Shown here one piece after another: positions 17,401 to 24,091 of a DNA stretch of 27,080 bases. This stretch comes from an uncultured Oscillospiraceae bacterium (GTDB taxonomy: Bacteria > Bacillota > Clostridia > Oscillospirales > Acutalibacteraceae), in the NCBI GenBank assembly GCA_900549155.1, contig URNF01000016.1:1-27080 (forward strand), in the 5' to 3' direction. Below the pieces are notes generated by a model. The model ran no database searches and had not been told where the DNA came from. It worked only from the letters and a program-made list of their open reading frames with translations. Numbering within the stretch: the stretch's first letter is position 1; every line of letters begins with the position of its first letter. A program made the position numbers and the translations under genes.

Positions 17401-17939
17401 TGACTTTAACGGTGGCGGGCAGTGTGACCGCTTTTCGCGAGCAGCACACAAAGGCGGGCGCGAAGATGGCATATTGCCGCATCGAGGATCTGTTCGGCGG
17501 CATCGAGGTCGTCATTTTTCCGAAAACGCTCGCGCAATACGGCACGGTGCTGCAGCCGGATGCGCCGGTGCTGCTGACCGGCAGGCTGGATCTGCGCGAG
17601 GAGGAGCCGCCGCAGCTTTTGTGCGAGCGGGCGGTGCCGCTCACCGAAAAGGTGCCGCAAAAGCAGCCGCCGCAAGCATCGCCGCAGACGGCGGTGAAAA
17701 CGGCGTCAAATGTGCCGCCGGGACTTTACCTGCGCATTGCGGGTGCGGACACCGAGGACTATCGCCAGGTGATGCGGCTTTTGGCGGTGTTCGACGGCAG
17801 CGACGAGGTGTATGTGCGGTTTGCGGACACGGGGAAGCTGGTGCGGCTGGCAAGGGAGCACCGCGTGATGACCAATCCCGTTTTGCTTTCCGAGCTTTCG
17901 CGGCTGCTCGGCGAAGAAAATGTGGTCTATGCACGATAA
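14442..17939 (+). CDS. dnaE: DNA polymerase III alpha subunit (DnaE type)
   Basis: The 1165-residue replicative polymerase begins with a PHP domain (FVHLHVHSEYSLLDGA, then ITDHGVMYGAVDFY). The catalytic core includes GPGRGSGAGSLCAYCIGIT, PDFDVDFC with Asp398 and Asp400, and LKMDFLGLRNLT with the third acidic residue Asp546. A helix-hairpin-helix region and an OB-fold domain (about 985-1070, VTLTVAGSVTAF through GIEVVIF) follow. The residues of the PHP active site look largely kept. ATG 14442 is preferred over an in-frame ATG at 14409 because AAGGGG (14429-14434) lies 7 nt upstream and the protein then starts at the PHP domain. Clostridia usually carry PolC as well; it is not in this window. 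The gap to whiA is 4 bp. Confidence 0.97.
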   Translation: MAFVHLHVHSEYSLLDGACRLGELVQRARALGQAALAITDHGVMYGAVDFYKAAKKAGVQPIIGCEVYVAPRGRRDKEHGIDNDNRHLVLLCENETGYYNLIKLVSLAYTEGFYSKPRVDHALLEQYHEGLIALSACLAGEIPRALREGAYDTARKLAAYYVGVFGRDNFFLELQDHGIAEQQSVNAGLVRLAKELDIGLVATNDVHYLRREDAAVQKALLCIQTATTLAEPSPLCFPTEEFYLKSEDEMKALFAAVPQAIENTARIADRCRVELHFGELKLPAFDAPGGDSNAYLETLCRAGLQKRYGDAPSETAVARMEYELSVIRKMGYADYYLIVADYVNYAKTHDIPVGPGRGSGAGSLCAYCIGITAVDPLQYNLLFERFLNPERVSMPDFDVDFCTEKRQQVIDYVIGKYGADRVAQIVTFGTMAAKAAVRDVARVMALPLSVADRVAKLIPFGASLQEAIDGSQKLRDAAEEDERVAKMLALAKRLEGMPRNASTHAAGVVIAPRPVSDFVPLCLNRDAVATQYPMHNLEELGILKMDFLGLRNLTVIAAAEKEIQKKDPAFAVADIPLDEKRVYAMLAAGNSEGVFQMESAGLKRLLVNMQPTAFEDLIAVISLYRPGPMDSIPKYLHNRKHPETVRYVHPLLKPILSVTCGCVVYQEQVMEIFRSLAGYSFGRADVVRRAMAKKKHDVMEKERAVFINGLTEEDGTVTVEGCVRRGIDAATANALFDEMTAFASYAFNKSHAAAYALVAYQTAYLKALYPKAYMAALMSSVLGSDKEIAYIHECTRMGIRVLPPHVNESVAQFAAVGDHIRFGLLAVKNIGRAFVQELIAERETGGLFVDFFDFCTRMTAHREFNRPSLDSLIRCGALDGLCANRRQMLQIAPALVSQLEDSVRRQVEGQMDFFGGGDAPESELKLPRVDELPTAELLKMEKEVTGLYLSGHPMTPFAAWYKDRRVTRVDRILQSAEEHDGAFKDGVTLTVAGSVTAFREQHTKAGAKMAYCRIEDLFGGIEVVIFPKTLAQYGTVLQPDAPVLLTGRLDLREEEPPQLLCERAVPLTEKVPQKQPPQASPQTAVKTASNVPPGLYLRIAGADTEDYRQVMRLLAVFDGSDEVYVRFADTGKLVRLAREHRVMTNPVLLSELSRLLGEENVVYAR

Positions 17940-17965
17940 ATCCATGAAAAAAGCAAAAAATCGTC

Positions 17966-17994
17966 TTGCTATTTTCGACGTGATTGCGTATAAT
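17966..17994 (+). promoter_or_regulatory. Sigma-A-type promoter of pfkA
   Basis: TTGCTA (17966-17971), 17-bp spacer and a perfect TATAAT (17989-17994) lie in AT-rich DNA, giving a leader of about 50 nt. The leader holds a 10-bp AT palindrome (18022-18031). No terminator is visible after dnaE, so read-through from the upstream operon is also possible. Confidence 0.75.
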
Positions 17995-18051
17995 ATCCAT
18001 GATTAGGATGATAGTACCTAAATAATATTATCTGCAAAGGGGAAGAATACC

Positions 18052-19014
18052 ATGAAAAAAATTGCAGTTTTGACATCCGGCGGCGACGCGCCGGGCATGA
18101 ACGCTGCGGTGCGTGCCGTTGTGCGTGCGGCACTGTATAAGGGCATCGGGGTCTACGGTGTGTACCGTGGCTATAACGGACTTATCAACGGCGATCTTGA
18201 GGAGATGTCGCTGCGCAGCGTTTCCGACATTATCCATCGCGGCGGCACGGTGCTGTATACCGCGCGCAGCCCCGAATTCCGCACCGAAGAGGGCGTTCAG
18301 AAAGCGGTCAAGACCTGCCGTGAGCACGGCATCGAGGGTGTCGTTGTCATCGGCGGCGACGGCTCGTTCCGCGGCGCGCAGGATCTGTCCCGTCACGGCA
18401 TTTCCTGCATCGGCATTCCCGGCACGATCGACAACGACATCGCCTGCTGCGAGCAGACCATCGGCTATGACACCGCGATGAACACGGCGATGGAACTGGT
18501 GGATAAGCTGCGCGACACGTCCCAGTCGCACGACCGCTGCTCGGTCGTTGAGGTCATGGGCAGACACGCGGGCTACATCGCGCTCAACGTCGGCATCGCC
18601 GTCGGCGCGACGAGCATTCTGGTGCCGGAGATCCCCTATGATTTCGAAAAGGACGTCATGGATCGCATCCGTGCGACGGCGGCGACCGGCAAAAAGCATT
18701 TCATCATCGTGGTTGCCGAGGGCGTCGGTCATGTGACCGAGCTTGCCGAGAAGATCGAGAAAACGTCCGGCATCGAGACGCGTGCGACCATTCTCGGTCA
18801 TGTGCAGCGCGGCGGTTCGCCGACACTGCGCGACCGCGTGCTGGCAAGCCGCATGGGCTATGAGGCGGTGCAGCTGCTGGAAGCGGGCAAGAGCAACCGC
18901 GTCGTCGCCATCCAGAGCGACCGCATCGTGGATTTTGACATCGAAGAAGCGCTGGCGATGAAAAAGCTCCTCGACGTCGATCTCTACAGAATGGCGCACG
19001 AGATCTCCATCTGA
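18052..19014 (+). CDS. pfkA: ATP-dependent 6-phosphofructokinase
   Basis: The 320-residue enzyme phosphorylates fructose 6-phosphate to fructose 1,6-bisphosphate, the committed step of glycolysis. Length and motifs match bacterial PfkA: TSGGDAPGMNAAVRA at the ATP site, GGDGS (101-105) with Gly104, PGTIDNDI with catalytic Asp127, and MGRHAGYIAL (169-178). Gly104 indicates use of ATP rather than pyrophosphate, which normally goes with Asp here. ATG 18052 follows AAAGGGG at 9 nt. It has its own promoter and a strong terminator. Confidence 0.97.
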   Translation: MKKIAVLTSGGDAPGMNAAVRAVVRAALYKGIGVYGVYRGYNGLINGDLEEMSLRSVSDIIHRGGTVLYTARSPEFRTEEGVQKAVKTCREHGIEGVVVIGGDGSFRGAQDLSRHGISCIGIPGTIDNDIACCEQTIGYDTAMNTAMELVDKLRDTSQSHDRCSVVEVMGRHAGYIALNVGIAVGATSILVPEIPYDFEKDVMDRIRATAATGKKHFIIVVAEGVGHVTELAEKIEKTSGIETRATILGHVQRGGSPTLRDRVLASRMGYEAVQLLEAGKSNRVVAIQSDRIVDFDIEEALAMKKLLDVDLYRMAHEISI

Positions 19015-19026
19015 AAAATTCATTCG

Positions 19027-19056
19027 AAAAGGGCGGGACGCATCCCGCCCTTTTTT
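19027..19056 (+). terminator. Rho-independent terminator of pfkA
   Basis: A 12-bp stem AAAAGGGCGGGA / TCCCGCCCTTTT with loop CGCA is followed by more T residues, starting 12 bp after the pfkA stop. The next promoter begins only 3 bp after its T-run. Confidence 0.92.
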
Positions 19057-19058
19057 CA

Positions 19059-19087
19059 TTGACAGGCGCTCTTTTAATGTGTATACT
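19059..19087 (+). promoter_or_regulatory. Sigma-A-type promoter of the Wzz/BY-kinase operon
   Basis: TTGACA (19059-19064), 17-bp spacer and TATACT (19082-19087) form a near-consensus promoter abutting the pfkA terminator. Confidence 0.8.
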
Positions 19088-19108
19088 AAAGGGTAGCAGA
19101 CTGGGGGT

Positions 19109-19780
19109 ATGGTTGTGCAGAATATCACGCTTGGCGATATTGTCAATTTGTTTATAAGAAGGCTCAAGTGGCTTTTGATCGGTCTTGTGGTCGGGGCGCT
19201 GCTTTTGTCGATGTATACGGTGCTGCTGGTGGACGATCGGTACACCTCGTCGGTCAGCCTTTATGTGAAAAACACCGAGGACACCAAGGACGGCATCGCG
19301 ACCATCAACAATCTCTATGCCGCCCAGATGCTCACAAACAGCTATGTCATCATTCTGCAGGACCCCGAAACGCTGCAAAAAATGGCAAAGCGCATGACGG
19401 TGTCCGCTTCGGTTTTGGACATCTATAACGCGCTGAAGATCGAGACCACCGAGGACACCGCCATCATCACCGTTTCGGCGACCACAAACGACGCCATTTT
19501 GTCGCAGGCGATCTGTCAGGCGCTGTGCGACGTTGCACCGGAAATGCTCAGCGACATCGTCGGTGCGGGTGCGGTGCACACGCTCGGCGAGGTGCCGACG
19601 GCGGTGAAGACCGGACCGAACGCGCTGAAAAACGGGCTGCTCGGCGGTGCTTTCGGGCTGCTTTTGGCGGCGGCGGTCGTGTTCGTCGTCTATCTTTGCG
19701 ACACCACCGTGAAGAGCAAGGAAGAAATACAGCGCATGACGGATCTGCCGATTCTCGGCGAAATTCCGTCCATGAAGTAA
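19109..19780 (+). CDS. Wzz/CpsC-like polysaccharide co-polymerase (BY-kinase modulator)
   Basis: The 223-residue protein has two membrane segments, about 21-41 and 177-197, flanking an extracellular loop. The start (ITLGDIVNLFIRRLKWLL) is typical of the Wzz domain, and the loop has the usual YTSSVSLYV strand and LTNSYVIILQD region. The cytoplasmic end DTTVKSKEEIQ...LPILGEIP is the part that, in Gram-positive homologues, contacts and activates the partner tyrosine kinase. Such pairs control polymer length or export of exopolysaccharide or capsule. ATG 19109 lies only 1 nt after GGGGG; GTG 19115 has 7 nt and may be the true start, two codons shorter. The kinase gene follows after 18 bp. Confidence 0.85.
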   Translation: MVVQNITLGDIVNLFIRRLKWLLIGLVVGALLLSMYTVLLVDDRYTSSVSLYVKNTEDTKDGIATINNLYAAQMLTNSYVIILQDPETLQKMAKRMTVSASVLDIYNALKIETTEDTAIITVSATTNDAILSQAICQALCDVAPEMLSDIVGAGAVHTLGEVPTAVKTGPNALKNGLLGGAFGLLLAAAVVFVVYLCDTTVKSKEEIQRMTDLPILGEIPSMK

Positions 19781-19798
19781 GAAACGGGGGAGATCACG

Positions 19799-20503
19799 TT
19801 GTCTCAACAGGAAACCAAAGCGGTGGGCGCTTCTGTCAAAAAGGTGAGCCGTCCGTTTCAGATCGTGGAAGCCTATAAGACGCTGCGCACCAACCTGCTG
19901 TTTTCGCTGGCGACTGCCGAGCACAAATCCGTTGTGCTGTGCAGTCCCGAGCCGAACGCAGGAAAATCCACAACGGCGGCAAATCTCGCCATCGTGATGG
20001 CGCAGACGAATTTCAAGGTGCTGCTCATTGATGCCGACATGCGCAAGCCGAGTCTGAAACGCATTTTCCGCGTCAGCGCGACCGACGGACTGTCGCGTCT
20101 GCTTTGCGGCATGACGACCTTTGAGGAAGCGGTGTCCCGCAACGTCGCGCCGAATCTCGACTTTTTGTCCGGCGGTCCGATGCCGCCCAATCCGCAGGAG
20201 CTGCTCGGCTCGCAGCGGATGCGGCAGCTGCTGCAGAAAGCGGAAAAGGAATATGACTATATCCTCATCGACACGCCGCCGGTCAACGTGGTCGCGGACG
20301 CGCTGATGCTGCTGCCCGAGGTGGGCGGTATGCTCATGCTGGTGCGTCAGAATTCCACGACAAGAGACGACCTGCAGGCGGCGCTGGAAGCGGTGGAGCG
20401 TGTGGACGGGCATGTTTTGGGACTGGTCATGACCGATGTGCGGAATAAAAATGTGCGCGGCAGTGCATATTATAAATCGAACGACTATGTATACGGCAAA
20501 TAA
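19799..20503 (+). CDS. CpsD/EpsB-type bacterial tyrosine kinase (BY-kinase)
   Basis: The 234-residue cytoplasmic ATPase autophosphorylates on a C-terminal tyrosine cluster and cycles between a ring and monomers to regulate polysaccharide assembly. It shows Walker A SPEPNAGKST (49-58), Walker A' LLIDAD (75-80), Walker B YILIDTPPV (154-162) and a short C-terminal cluster with Tyr224, Tyr225, Tyr230 and Tyr232. An N-terminal EAYKTLRTNLLF matches the oligomerisation motif of the family. The start is TTG, with GGGGGAG 6 nt upstream. The usual phosphatase (CpsB/Wzb type) and glycosyltransferase genes do not follow; a terminator does. Confidence 0.93.
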   Translation: MSQQETKAVGASVKKVSRPFQIVEAYKTLRTNLLFSLATAEHKSVVLCSPEPNAGKSTTAANLAIVMAQTNFKVLLIDADMRKPSLKRIFRVSATDGLSRLLCGMTTFEEAVSRNVAPNLDFLSGGPMPPNPQELLGSQRMRQLLQKAEKEYDYILIDTPPVNVVADALMLLPEVGGMLMLVRQNSTTRDDLQAALEAVERVDGHVLGLVMTDVRNKNVRGSAYYKSNDYVYGK

Positions 20504-20512
20504 TTATCAAGA

Positions 20513-20541
20513 AAAAAGCTGCGGCGGCGCCGCAGCTTTTT
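20513..20541 (+). terminator. Terminator of the Wzz/BY-kinase operon
   Basis: A perfect 13-bp stem AAAAAGCTGCGGC / GCCGCAGCTTTTT with a 3-nt loop lies 9 bp after the kinase stop. No convincing promoter lies between it and ymfF, so the downstream genes may depend on read-through or on a promoter I could not recognise. Confidence 0.88.
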
Positions 20542-20560
20542 GACCACCTGGGAGACGTGT

Positions 20561-21835
20561 ATGATTTTAGAGAGGATACCCCTTGCCGAGGGGACGGAGC
20601 TTTTGACCATCCGCGACGCGCGGTTTCACACGGCGCGGCTGAGCGTGACGCTGTTCTTGCCGCTGTCTGCCGAAACGGCGACGACATATGCGCTGCTGCC
20701 TGAGCTTTTGAGCCATGCCAGCGAAGCCTATCCCGACATGACGCAGCTTTCCCGCCGCCTTTGCGCCCTGTACGGCGCGGGGCTGTCGAGCAGCGTGGCG
20801 TCGGTGGGCGACTGTCAGATGCTGACGCTGACGGTGTCCTGCATCGACAACCGCTTTTGCCTTGACGGTGAGGATGCGGTCGGCGCGTGCGGCGAGCTGC
20901 TTGCCGATCTGCTGCTTTGCCCGCATCTTGCCGCCGACGGTCTTTTTGACGAGACGGACTTTTTGCAGGAAAAGCGCTGCCTTTGCGAGCGCATTGCCGC
21001 CGAGGTCAACGACAAGGGCGTCTATGCCCGCCATCGGTTGTCCGCGCTCCTCGGGAACGGCGAGGGCTTCGGCGTGCCCTTTTTCGGTGATGCCGAAAAG
21101 GCGGCGGCGCTGACGAGAAAAACGGCGACCGACGCCTGGCACGATGCGCTGCGTTCGGCGCACATCCAGTTTTTCTATACCGCTGCCGATGACGGCACCG
21201 GCGTTGCGGCGCTGCTCCAAAAGCGGTTTTTGCATGTCAAACGGCAGCCGTGCGTGCTTTCGACCGTGCCGCTTGCCGTCGATGCCGTGCGGAGGGGCGA
21301 GGAGCGCATGGCGGTGGAGCAGGCAAAGCTTGTCATGGGCTTTTCCGTCGGCGCACACGAGCCGCACAAGGCGGACATCGCTGCGGCGCGGCTCACGGCG
21401 ACGCTGTTCGGCGGGTGTGAGCACAGTCTCCTTTTCCGCCATGTGCGCGAGGAAATGAGCCTTTGCTATTATTGTTCGGCGACACTCAACCGCGTGAAGG
21501 GCATGATCACCGTGCACAGCGGCGTGGACGCCGCCGACGTCGGGCGTGCCGAGAAGGAAATTCTGCGGCAGCTTGCCCGTATGCAGGCGGGGGATTTTTC
21601 CGACGATATGCTGGAAGCTGCGCGCCGTCGGCTTGTCGGCTCGCTCAGAGAAAACGAGGATCTGCAGTCAAGCCTTTTCTCGTGGTATCGCGCACAGGCG
21701 CTGTATCCCCCGTTTGTCACGCCCGCCGAGGCGATTCGTGACATCGAAAAAGTGACGAGAGAGCAGGTGGTCGCCATGGCAAACACCGTGCGCCTTTGCG
21801 GCGTGTTCACCCTGCTGCCGGAGGAGACTGCATGA
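20561..21835 (+). CDS. ymfF: YmfF-like M16 peptidase homologue (inactive-site type)
   Basis: The 424-residue protein has the two-domain fold pattern of M16 peptidases but lacks the zinc motif HxxEH: the equivalent place reads LLPELLSHAS. This is the known state of YmfF (also written YfmF), which pairs with an active-site-bearing partner. In Bacillus subtilis the pair is linked to the 5-aminopentanol modification of elongation factor P. The C-terminal domain shows the usual FRHVREEMSLCYYC stretch, and family-like R/Y residues. ATG 20561 follows GGGAG at 6 nt and is preferred over a TTG at 20540 inside the terminator T-run. Its stop overlaps the next start (ATGA). Confidence 0.88.
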   Translation: MILERIPLAEGTELLTIRDARFHTARLSVTLFLPLSAETATTYALLPELLSHASEAYPDMTQLSRRLCALYGAGLSSSVASVGDCQMLTLTVSCIDNRFCLDGEDAVGACGELLADLLLCPHLAADGLFDETDFLQEKRCLCERIAAEVNDKGVYARHRLSALLGNGEGFGVPFFGDAEKAAALTRKTATDAWHDALRSAHIQFFYTAADDGTGVAALLQKRFLHVKRQPCVLSTVPLAVDAVRRGEERMAVEQAKLVMGFSVGAHEPHKADIAAARLTATLFGGCEHSLLFRHVREEMSLCYYCSATLNRVKGMITVHSGVDAADVGRAEKEILRQLARMQAGDFSDDMLEAARRRLVGSLRENEDLQSSLFSWYRAQALYPPFVTPAEAIRDIEKVTREQVVAMANTVRLCGVFTLLPEETA

Positions 21836-23109
21836 AATTTGAGACATTTTCCGTTCCCTGCACCGGGGAACAGGTGCTGTACGGTGTGCACGAAAGCGGG
21901 CTGCCGATCTATATTTTCAAAAAGGAGGGCTATCGCTCTGCCTATGCCACCGTCGCCGTGCGCTACGGCTCGGTCGACACTGCGTTTGCCGTCGACGGAA
22001 AAATGCGCACCGTGCCTGCGGGCATCGCGCACTATTTAGAGCACAAGCTGTTTGAAAGCGAGGACGGCGATGCCTTTTTGCAATATGCCAAAACGGGCGC
22101 GAACGCCAACGCCTATACGAGCTTTCAGCAGACAGCCTATCTGTTTTCCTGCACCGAAAATTTTGAGAGATCGCTGGAAATTCTGCTGAACCTGGTGCAA
22201 AACCCCTATTTCACGGAGGAAAACGTGGAAAAGGAGCGGGGCATCATCGGGCAGGAGATCCGCATGTGTGCAGACGATCCCGACAGACTTGCGATGTTCA
22301 ATGCGTTGGAAATGCTGTATGCGGTGCATCCCGTGCGCATCGACATTGCGGGAACGGAGCAGTCGATCGCCGCGATCACGCCGGGGCTTTTGTATGACTG
22401 CTATCACACCTTTTATAACCTGCACAACATGACGCTGGCGGTGTGCGGCGATGTCGACCCCGATGAGGTGGCGAAAGCGGCAGACCGCACGCTGAAAGCG
22501 GCGCCGCCCTTTTCGCTCACAAGGCAGCTGCCGCAGGAGCCGCCGACCGTTTCGGAGCATCGGCGGGTGGCGCACATGGAGGTTTCCGCTCCCGTTTTCC
22601 ACATCGGCTTCAAGGAGCCGGTCGCGGGGGACAGGGTGCACACGGGCGAGGAGCTGATGGCGGCGCAGGTGTTTTTGGAGCTGCTTTGCGGGCACGCGTC
22701 GCCGCTGTATGCCGATCTGATGGCAAAAGGGCTCATCAACGAGACGTTCGGCAGCGGCTATTTCGAGGGTGTCGGGTTCGGTGCATTTCTGTTTTCCGGC
22801 GAATCGCGCGATGCGGACGCCGTCGCGGCGGCGCTTGTCGCCGAGATCGAACGCATGCGGAAAGACGGCATCGACGAAAAGCGGTTTGCGGAGGAAAAGC
22901 GCGCGCTCTACGGTCAGCTGATCACGGCGCTCAACAGCGTCGAGAGCTGTGCCGATTTTTTGGTCGACGACTGTTTTTGCGGCAGAAAACCGTTTGCCCT
23001 CATTGACAGCGTTGCCGCTCTTGATGTACAATCGGTGTATACGGTGCTGCACGAAAAGCTGCGCACCGAGAATATGGCAGTGTCGCTGGTGCTGCCAAAG
23101 GGAGAGTGA
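21832..23109 (+). CDS. ymfH: YmfH-like M16 zinc peptidase
   Basis: The 425-residue partner of the preceding gene has the inverted zinc motif HYLEH (67-71), with His67, Glu70 and His71, and the distal ligand Glu142 in GIIGQEIRM about 70 residues on. This is the expected geometry of M16 enzymes. YmfH (YfmH) family members are tied to EF-P modification in Bacillus; the actual substrate is not established. ATG 21832 overlaps the ymfF stop by 4 bp and has GGAGGAG 5 nt upstream, so the two are co-translated. lgt follows 4 bp later. Confidence 0.92.
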   Translation: MKFETFSVPCTGEQVLYGVHESGLPIYIFKKEGYRSAYATVAVRYGSVDTAFAVDGKMRTVPAGIAHYLEHKLFESEDGDAFLQYAKTGANANAYTSFQQTAYLFSCTENFERSLEILLNLVQNPYFTEENVEKERGIIGQEIRMCADDPDRLAMFNALEMLYAVHPVRIDIAGTEQSIAAITPGLLYDCYHTFYNLHNMTLAVCGDVDPDEVAKAADRTLKAAPPFSLTRQLPQEPPTVSEHRRVAHMEVSAPVFHIGFKEPVAGDRVHTGEELMAAQVFLELLCGHASPLYADLMAKGLINETFGSGYFEGVGFGAFLFSGESRDADAVAAALVAEIERMRKDGIDEKRFAEEKRALYGQLITALNSVESCADFLVDDCFCGRKPFALIDSVAALDVQSVYTVLHEKLRTENMAVSLVLPKGE

Positions 23110-23113
23110 TTTT

Positions 23114-24091
23114 TTGGAAACGATCGAATTCCCGAAGCTCGGCTGGGTGTTTCACATAGACCCCGTTTTGGCGGAGTTTTCGATTTTCGGGCTGCATCTT
23201 TCCATCCGCTGGTATGGCGTGATGATCGCGCTGGGATTTTTGCTTGCCGTTTTGTATGCGGTGAAGTTTGCTCCGCGCTTCGGTGTGGCGCTCGATCCCA
23301 TGATCGATGTGGTGCTGGTGAGCGCCGTTTTTTCGGTGCTGTCGGCGCGCATCTATTACATACTGTTTTATGACGGCATCGAGACGTTCTGGAAAGAGCC
23401 GTTGAAGGTCTTTCGCGTTTGGGACGGCGGCATCGCCATCTACGGCGCGCTCATCGGCGCGTTTGTGACCGGCATCTGGATGTGCCGCGTGCGCAAGGTG
23501 AACACACTGGCGATGTTTGACCTCGCGTCCATCGGCTTTCTCATCGGGCAGTGTCTCGGTCGCTGGGGCAACTTCTTCAACCAGGAAGCGTTCGGCGGCA
23601 ACACGACGCTGCCGTGGGGCATGACCGGCTCCATCATCCGCGCCGGCACGAACGGCAGCGGCTATGACACGACGCTGCCGGTGCACCCGACATTTTTCTA
23701 TGAATCGCTGTGGTGCCTTATCGGCATTGTGCTGCTGCACCTGTTGGCGAAAAAGAAATATACGTTCAAGGGGCAGATCTTCTGCGCCTATGTCGTGTGG
23801 TACGGGCTGGGACGCGTGTGGATCGAGGGACTGCGCACCGACAGCCTGATGCTCGGGCAGGTGCGCGTGTCGCAGCTGTTGGCGGCGGTGTGCATGCTGG
23901 CGGGCGGCGTCGCCTATGTCCTTTTGCGCAATCGGCACAACGCGCTGCCGAAGGATCTGTTCGCCGCAGAACAAGCGTCCGACGAGCAAGCGTCCGACGA
24001 GCAAGTGCCCGACGGGCAAACGCCCGACGAACAGGCGGCGGAAGAACCGACACAATCTGAGGGGGAGACGGACAATGGCGATCCTGCTTGA
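23114..24091 (+). CDS. lgt: Prolipoprotein diacylglyceryl transferase with acidic repeat tail
   Basis: The 325-residue membrane enzyme transfers diacylglycerol from phosphatidylglycerol to the lipobox Cys of prolipoproteins. Seen: seven hydrophobic segments, RWYG (32-35), DGGIAIYGALIG, the Lgt signature GRWGNFFNQE (149-158), HPTFFYES, and GLGRVWIEGLRTDSL. After about residue 278 it carries a non-family extension with pentapeptide repeats (E/G)Qxx(D/E), residues 286-310, and a Glu/Asp-rich end. The start is TTG 23114, with GGAG 9 nt upstream inside the ymfH end. The last 17 bp overlap folD. Confidence 0.93.
   Translation: METIEFPKLGWVFHIDPVLAEFSIFGLHLSIRWYGVMIALGFLLAVLYAVKFAPRFGVALDPMIDVVLVSAVFSVLSARIYYILFYDGIETFWKEPLKVFRVWDGGIAIYGALIGAFVTGIWMCRVRKVNTLAMFDLASIGFLIGQCLGRWGNFFNQEAFGGNTTLPWGMTGSIIRAGTNGSGYDTTLPVHPTFFYESLWCLIGIVLLHLLAKKKYTFKGQIFCAYVVWYGLGRVWIEGLRTDSLMLGQVRVSQLLAAVCMLAGGVAYVLLRNRHNALPKDLFAAEQASDEQASDEQVPDGQTPDEQAAEEPTQSEGETDNGDPA
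23969..24043 (+). repeat. 15-bp tandem repeat encoding the Lgt tail
   Basis: Five units of 15 bp encode EQASD, EQASD, EQVPD, GQTPD and EQAAE. The first two units differ by one base; later ones drift. The reading frame is kept throughout, and gain or loss of a unit would keep lgt in frame. Confidence 0.8.

Noticed and set aside
18022..18031. Palindrome ATAATATTAT in the pfkA leader
   Set aside because: It is a 10-bp AT-only palindrome in AT-rich DNA, likely by chance; no second copy was seen near another gene.
20539..20544. TTGACC as a -35 box for ymfF
   Set aside because: It lies in the T-run of the upstream terminator and no -10 sits at a workable distance before the gene.
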